Positions 6,921 through 10,933 of a DNA stretch of 10,933 bases are shown one piece after another. Origin of the DNA: a bacterium HR39. Its GTDB lineage: Bacteria; Pseudomonadota; Alphaproteobacteria; Geminicoccales; Geminicoccaceae. The notes under the pieces are model-generated. The model was not told where the DNA came from. It was given only the letters and a program-made list of their open reading frames with translations, and did not search any database. The position numbers were made by a program, and so were the translations under genes. The stretch lies in contig BEIP01000011.1 of assembly GCA_002898955.1 (NCBI GenBank), positions 1 through 10,933 of the forward strand, written 5' to 3'. Numbering within the stretch: the first letter of the stretch is position 1; each line of letters starts with the position of its first letter.

Positions 6921-6956
6921 CCGACCCGGGAGGATCGTGACCAGGGAGAGACGCCG

Positions 6957-8045
6957 ATGCCCCGACGCCGTCCCGCGCCGTCGCCCATCGCCGTGCTCGG
7001 CCGCCGCGGTTTCCTCGGCGGCACGCTGGCGGTGGCCGCCACGGTGGGTGCGCTGCGCCCGCGGGCGCTGTTCGCCGACGAGGAGAAGCGCGTCAACGTC
7101 TACAACTGGGACACCTACATCGGCGAGACGACGCTCGAGGACTTCACCCGCGAGACGGGGATCGAGGTCCGCTACGATCTCTACGCCTCCAACGACGAGC
7201 TCTTCGCCAAGCTGCGCGAGGGCAATCCCGGCTACGACGTGATCTTCCCCTCGAACGACTACGTCGAGCGGATGATCGCCGCGGACATGCTCATGCCGCT
7301 CGACCACGACAGGATTCCGAACCGGGTGCACATCGATCCGCTGTTCCAGGATCCGCCCTTCGATCCCGGCCGCCGCTACAGCATGCCCTACATGTGGGGC
7401 ACCATGGGCATCGGCTACCGCAGGAGCGTGGCACAGCCGAAGAGCTGGAAGGCGCTGTTCGAGCCGGAGGAGCGCCACTGCGGGCGCATCGCGCTGCTCA
7501 ACGACACGAGCGTCATCCAGGGGGCCCTCAAGTCTCTCGGCTATTCCGCCAACAGCCGCGATCCGGAGCAGATCGACGAGGCGGCGGAGCTGCTCATCCG
7601 CGCCAAGGCCTGCATCAAGACCTTCGCGCCCGACACCGGCCAGGACCTGCTGCTCTCCGGCGAGGTCGACCTCTGCTTCGAGTGGAACGGCGACATCCTC
7701 CGGGTCATGGAGGAGGATCCCGATCTGGCCTACGTGGTGCCGGAGGAGGGGAGCCTGCGCTGGGAGGACACCATGTGCATCCCCAGGGGCGCACCCCATC
7801 CGGACAACGCCCACGTCTTCATCGACTACATCCTGACTCCCGAGGTGCACGCCTCCATCGCCGCCTTCATCAAGTACGCCTGCCCCAACCGTACGGCGCT
7901 GCAGTATCTGCCCAGGGAGGACCTCGACAACCCGGCGATCTATCCGCCGCGCGAGGTGCTGGCGCGCTGCGAGGTCTCCGTCTACAAGGGCGAGGAGGTG
8001 GAGAGCCTCTACGAGAAGGCCCTCACCCGCGTGCTCGCCGCCTGA
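6957..8045 (+). CDS. potD: Tat-exported polyamine-type ABC substrate-binding protein (PotD-like)
   Basis: This periplasmic solute-binding protein (362 residues from ATG 6957) belongs to the spermidine/putrescine family. A Tat-like signal (R16-R17 in GRRGFLGG, hydrophobic to about 33) probably ends at ALFA-40. The mature part follows PotD closely: VNVYNWDTYIGE, YDVIFPSNDYVERM, YSMPYMWGTMGIGY and LKSLGYSANSRDPEQ. Ligand-cage residues of E. coli PotD (W34, Y37, W229, W255, D257) appear to correspond to W51, Y54, W243, W269 and D271. The acidic pair D168/E171 is only partly kept (NDTSV), so the ligand may differ from spermidine. ATG 6957 is chosen because AGGGAGAG lies 6 bases before it; an in-frame GTG at 6915 would add 14 polar residues. 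No permease or ATPase gene is adjacent, so it is an orphan here and may serve a transporter elsewhere or act in sensing. Confidence 0.87.
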   Translation: MPRRRPAPSPIAVLGRRGFLGGTLAVAATVGALRPRALFADEEKRVNVYNWDTYIGETTLEDFTRETGIEVRYDLYASNDELFAKLREGNPGYDVIFPSNDYVERMIAADMLMPLDHDRIPNRVHIDPLFQDPPFDPGRRYSMPYMWGTMGIGYRRSVAQPKSWKALFEPEERHCGRIALLNDTSVIQGALKSLGYSANSRDPEQIDEAAELLIRAKACIKTFAPDTGQDLLLSGEVDLCFEWNGDILRVMEEDPDLAYVVPEEGSLRWEDTMCIPRGAPHPDNAHVFIDYILTPEVHASIAAFIKYACPNRTALQYLPREDLDNPAIYPPREVLARCEVSVYKGEEVESLYEKALTRVLAA

Positions 8046-8058
8046 GCGGAGGACACGG

Positions 8059-8104
8059 CCGCTGCACCCCGGTGGGACCGGCGTCCCGCCGGCGGTTGCA
8101 GCGG
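8059..8104. terminator. Large hairpin between the potD-like gene and alg8
   Basis: The outer arms CCGCTGCA (8059-8066) and TGCAGCGG (8097-8104) are perfect complements. Nested inside are CCGGTGGGAC (8069-8078) and GTCCCGCCGG (8083-8092), pairing around a CGGC loop with one G-U. No T-run follows, so it is not a classic intrinsic terminator. It could still end the potD transcript, stabilise its 3' end, or act in the alg8 leader. Confidence 0.55.
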
Positions 8105-8114
8105 GCGTCCCCGC

Positions 8115-9680
8115 GTGCATTCTCAGCCGCCGGTATCGCACGGACAGCGGGGTGCCCGCCGCGTGTGGAGCTGGATCGCCCATCTCGCCCTCTTCGGCCT
8201 GCTGGTCGCGGCGGCCCCCGTGGCCCCGTTCGATCCGCTCGATCCGCGCTCCTTCGTGCTGCTCGGGCTGGTGGGCGCCTGGCGCTACGGCTGGGGGGCG
8301 GTGCACCTCGTGCGCTCGCTCGTCTACCGCCACCTCGTCTTCCCGCGCTGGCGCCGGCTCGCGGAATCGCGCTGGCGCGCGTTCGACGGCCTGCCGCCGG
8401 AGGAGAAGGAGCGGCTGCTTCCGCACGTCTTCCTCGTGATCACCAGCTACCGCTATCCCACCGAGGCCACAGCCGCCTGCTACCGCGCCGCGATCGGCGA
8501 GGCGGTGCGCTACGGCGGGCGGGTCACCGTCGTCGCCTCGCTGGTGGAGCCCGCCGACCGCCGGCTGGTGAAGGAGGTCTTCCGGGCCCTCGCGCCACCG
8601 GAGCGGGTGAAGCTGGTGCTGGTGGAGCTGCCGCCCTTCGGCAAGCGCGAGGCGCTGGCCGCCGGCCTGGTGGCGGTCTCGCGCCGCATGCCGCGCCCGC
8701 ACGACGTGGTGGCGGTGATGGACGGGGACACGGTGCTAACCCCGCGCTGCCTGCGCCGCAGCGTGCCCTTCCTCTCCCTCTTCCCCGACGTGGGCGGGGT
8801 GACCACCGACGAGGCGCCGCTGCCCCGCGGCGGCCCACCGGTGCACGCCTGGTTGGCCCTGCGCTTCGCCCGCCGGCACCTCTACATGTCCTCGGTGGCG
8901 CTCTCGCGCCGTCTTCTGGTGATGACCGGCCGCTTCTCCCTGTTCCCGGCGGCGGTGGCCACCGATCCCGCCTTCGTCGCCCGGGTGCGCGAGGACCACA
9001 TCGACCACTGGCGGCTGGGCCGCATCCGCCTGCTCACCGGCGACGACAAGTCCACCTGGCTCTCGCTGCTCGAGCGCGGGCGGTCCATGGTCTACGTGCC
9101 CGACGTCCGCGTCCTCACCACCGAGAGCCTGCCGCACCGGCGTTTCCCCGTGGGCGCCACGCAGCTCATGTGGCGCTGGTTCGGCAACATGCTGCGCGCC
9201 GGACGGGCGGCGCTGGCGCTCGGCCCCGCCCGCACCGGCCTGTTCCTGTGGTGGTGCCTCGTCGACCAGCGGGTCTCGGCCTGGACGCCGCTCGTCGGAC
9301 CGGTGGCGATCGCCATGCTGGCGGTGCTGGTCCACCCGCTGCTGCTCTACGCCTACCTGCTGTGGGTGCTGCTCACCCGCACGCTGCTGGTGCTGGGGCT
9401 CGCGGCGGCCACGGGCCGGCGGCTTTCGGGCCTCTCGCCCCTTATCCTCTGGTTCGACCAGGTCTACGGTGCCCTCGTGAAGACCACGGTGCTCTTCCGT
9501 CTCGACCGCCAGATGTGGACGCGCCAGCGCATCCGCGCGGATGCGGCGGGCGGGCCCTGGCGTGCGGCCTCCGCCTGGTTCGCCCAGGCGGTCGCCTACG
9601 GTGCCCTGGTGCTGGCCGTCGGGCTCGCCACGGGCTTTTTCGAACTGCCCCCGGCCGTGGCCGTGGGCGGCGGATCCTGA
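8115..9680 (+). CDS. alg8: Alg8-like family-2 glycosyltransferase (alginate-type polymerase)
   Basis: This is a membrane-bound processive GT2 enzyme, 521 residues from GTG 8115, that would polymerise an exopolysaccharide from a nucleotide sugar (GDP-mannuronate if truly alginate). N-terminal hydrophobic segments lie at about 20-37 and 47-56. The GT-A core starts at HVFLVITSYR. It contains D203-G-D205 (metal/UDP-type DxD), T-D232-E233, G-D310-D311-KSTW, and LMWRW (351-355) at the place of the QxxRW motif, with Leu for Gln as I recall in Pseudomonas Alg8. IDHWRLGRIRLLTGDDKSTW-type and MWRWFGNMLR stretches match that family. C-terminal membrane helices lie between about 385 and 435, with one more near the end. 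The start is uncertain: GTG 8163 would remove 16 polar residues, and neither site has a clear ribosome binding site. It forms a unit with the PilZ gene 19 bases downstream. No algD is nearby. Confidence 0.86.
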   Translation: MHSQPPVSHGQRGARRVWSWIAHLALFGLLVAAAPVAPFDPLDPRSFVLLGLVGAWRYGWGAVHLVRSLVYRHLVFPRWRRLAESRWRAFDGLPPEEKERLLPHVFLVITSYRYPTEATAACYRAAIGEAVRYGGRVTVVASLVEPADRRLVKEVFRALAPPERVKLVLVELPPFGKREALAAGLVAVSRRMPRPHDVVAVMDGDTVLTPRCLRRSVPFLSLFPDVGGVTTDEAPLPRGGPPVHAWLALRFARRHLYMSSVALSRRLLVMTGRFSLFPAAVATDPAFVARVREDHIDHWRLGRIRLLTGDDKSTWLSLLERGRSMVYVPDVRVLTTESLPHRRFPVGATQLMWRWFGNMLRAGRAALALGPARTGLFLWWCLVDQRVSAWTPLVGPVAIAMLAVLVHPLLLYAYLLWVLLTRTLLVLGLAAATGRRLSGLSPLILWFDQVYGALVKTTVLFRLDRQMWTRQRIRADAAGGPWRAASAWFAQAVAYGALVLAVGLATGFFELPPAVAVGGGS

Positions 9681-9699
9681 CCGGGAGCGGACCGCGCAC

Positions 9700-10734
9700 A
9701 TGGAACCGCAGATCGCCCACGAGGCCGAGATCCACCGCCAGCACGTGCGGCTGCGCATTCCCATCCAGGTGGAGATCGACGGCCGGCGCTACGTGACCGA
9801 CGACTGGTCCCCCGGCGGCTTCGGCGTCAACGCCGATCTTCCCGGGCGCGAGGCCGGCGACCGCTTCACCGCACGGCTGTTCTTCCCCTTCGAGGACTTC
9901 GAGCTGGTGGTGCCGGTGGACTGCCGCGTGGTCTACGTCACCGAGGACCGCGCGCGCTTCGGCTGCCGCTTCCTCGGCCTCTCGCGCGGCCAGATCGAGC
10001 TCTTCCGCTTCATCGTCGACGCCTACCTCTCGGGGGAGATCGTGAGCGCCGGAGACCTGCTGGCGGTGGTGGCGCGCGGAGGGGCGGAGGTGGCGGTGCG
10101 CCCGCTGGTGGAAGAGGAGTCGGGCGGCACGCTGCGCCGCATCCTCGGCCACGCGGCGCTGGTGGTGGCCGGCATCGCCGTCTTCGGCCTGCTGGCTCTG
10201 GGCGCCTACGAGCGCTTCTTCGTGGTCGAGACCGACGACGCCCTGGTGTGGGCGCCGCTCGTGCGCCTCGAGGCGCCCGTCACCGGCGAGGTGGTGGAGG
10301 CGGGGCCGCGCAGGCCGCTCTATGCGCCCGGCGATCTCCTGCTGCGCATCGACGCGCCCGACGGCCGCACGGTCTTCCTGAAGAGCCCGTGCAACTGCGC
10401 GGTGATCGACCGCCCGGTGCCGCCCGGCGCCTTCGCCCGCGAAGGACAGACGGTGGCGGTGCTGGCGGACGCCGACCGGCCGCTGGTGGTGCGCGCCCAG
10501 CTCCCGGTCGAGGACGCCATGGACATCCGCGTCGGCCAGCGGGCGCGGGTGTTCGTGCCGGGCGAGCCGGAGCCGGTGCTCGCCCAGGTGGAGCGGGTCG
10601 ACTTCAAGCCGGACCTCGCCCTGCTCGGAGCCGGCTTGCCGGCCCCGCCGCGCAAGGCCCAGGTCTATCTCCGTCCGGACCGCCCCTTCGACTTCGACCG
10701 CTTGGGAAGCCTCGTGCGGGTGCGCTTCGACTGA
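9700..10734 (+). CDS. alg44: Alg44-like c-di-GMP receptor (PilZ) and membrane-fusion protein
   Basis: This 344-residue inner-membrane protein would switch on the partner polymerase when c-di-GMP is bound and would bridge to the periplasm. An N-terminal PilZ domain (about 8-110) has the RxxxR motif R13-QHV-R17 and D35-x-S37-x-x-G40, the two c-di-GMP-binding signatures, both intact. A single transmembrane helix follows (about 148-167, ALVVAGIAVFGLLALGA). The periplasmic HlyD/Alg44-type domain contains FFVVETDDALV and SPCNCAV, resembling the YFVTHADSGVV and SPCDCRV stretches I recall from Pseudomonas Alg44. The ATG at 9700 has GGGAGCGG (9683-9690) nine bases upstream; a longer in-frame opening into alg8 is not needed. 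Intact PilZ residues argue that synthesis is under c-di-GMP control after translation. Other alginate genes, if present, must lie beyond the window. Confidence 0.87.
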   Translation: MEPQIAHEAEIHRQHVRLRIPIQVEIDGRRYVTDDWSPGGFGVNADLPGREAGDRFTARLFFPFEDFELVVPVDCRVVYVTEDRARFGCRFLGLSRGQIELFRFIVDAYLSGEIVSAGDLLAVVARGGAEVAVRPLVEEESGGTLRRILGHAALVVAGIAVFGLLALGAYERFFVVETDDALVWAPLVRLEAPVTGEVVEAGPRRPLYAPGDLLLRIDAPDGRTVFLKSPCNCAVIDRPVPPGAFAREGQTVAVLADADRPLVVRAQLPVEDAMDIRVGQRARVFVPGEPEPVLAQVERVDFKPDLALLGAGLPAPPRKAQVYLRPDRPFDFDRLGSLVRVRFD

Positions 10735-10933
10735 ACCTTCCACCCCCGGCCGGCTGCGGTCTGCAGCGCCCGGGAGATCCGTCCGGAGGCGGCCCGGCCC
10801 GTACGGATGCGGGCCTCGTTCATCCGTCCTGCGTCGATGGCCGTCCCCGGGGCGGCCCGGACGAGCGCGGGGATCCGTATCCCGGTGCGCTGCGCCCCTC
10901 CGCCGGATCGCACCCGCGCCGGAGCCGGATGTC
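10735..10933. other. 199-base tail without a supported gene
   Basis: No coding region convinces here. An open + frame from ATG 10807 reaches the window edge, but its Arg/Pro/Ala-rich reading looks like GC-rich noise and no ribosome binding site precedes it. A 7-bp inverted repeat, ACGGATG (10803-10809) and CATCCGT (10821-10827) around an 11-base loop, is present without a T-run. It might be a weak terminator after alg44 or an operator. Confidence 0.4.

Noticed and set aside
6915..6956. GTG 6915 as start of the potD-like gene
   Set aside because: The GGAGG is too close to this GTG, and the extra 14 residues are polar and precede the Tat motif. ATG 6957 has a well-spaced ribosome binding site.
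6741..8702. 653-codon minus-strand frame opposite the potD-like gene and alg8
   Set aside because: Antisense shadow of two recognisable + strand proteins, with no domain recognised.
9442..10743. 433-codon minus-strand frame opposite alg44
   Set aside because: Antisense shadow. The + strand encodes PilZ and Alg44 motifs with a good ribosome binding site.
1..10933. CRISPR array, tRNA, rRNA, insertion sequence or origin
   Set aside because: No regularly spaced repeats, cloverleaf-like sequence, transposase-like protein or DnaA-box cluster was seen on reading both strands.

Overview
The window comes from a high-GC proteobacterium, and its two halves differ visibly in base composition. Sampled 60-base lines give about 63-68% GC in the left half (1081-1140: 63%; 2401-2460: 65%; 3721-3780: 68%; 4981-5040: 65%). 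In the right half they give about 75-77% (6181-6240: 77%; 8581-8640: 75%). The left-hand proteins resemble alphaproteobacterial (Rhizobium NT-26-like) arsenite oxidase genes as I remember them. The right half carries an alg8-alg44 pair of the kind best known from Pseudomonas and Azotobacter. I cannot fix the class of the host.

Bases 1-5273 are an arsenite-oxidation block, all on the + strand. It contains the 3' part of a sensor histidine kinase gene (AioS-like, cut by the window edge) and an overlapping NtrC-type sigma-54 response regulator gene (AioR-like). A 160-bp regulatory gap follows, with a near-perfect sigma-54 promoter and several dyads. Then come aioB (Rieske subunit with a Tat signal) and aioA (molybdopterin/3Fe-4S catalytic subunit). 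The expected circuit is that the kinase phosphorylates the regulator, which activates sigma-54 RNA polymerase at 2133-2148. AioBA is then exported by Tat and oxidises arsenite to arsenate in the periplasm. The aio-associated cytochrome c and moeA genes often found downstream are absent. The block ends at a strong GC-rich hairpin (5294-5328), which is also where the composition shifts.

Bases 5351-10734 hold unrelated genes: a minus-strand NhaA Na+/H+ antiporter converging on aioA; a possible 51-codon small ORF; and an orphan Tat-exported polyamine-type (PotD-like) binding protein with no transporter genes beside it. After a large hairpin (8059-8104) comes a two-gene unit for a c-di-GMP-controlled exopolysaccharide synthase: an Alg8-like family-2 glycosyltransferase and an Alg44-like protein (PilZ domain, one membrane helix, periplasmic membrane-fusion domain). 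The last 199 bases hold no gene I can support.

I see no CRISPR array, tRNA, rRNA, transposase or integrase. The most informative parts are the aio regulatory region, the residue changes beside the AioA 3Fe-4S site, and the likely island boundary after aioA. No wholly unknown system is evident.
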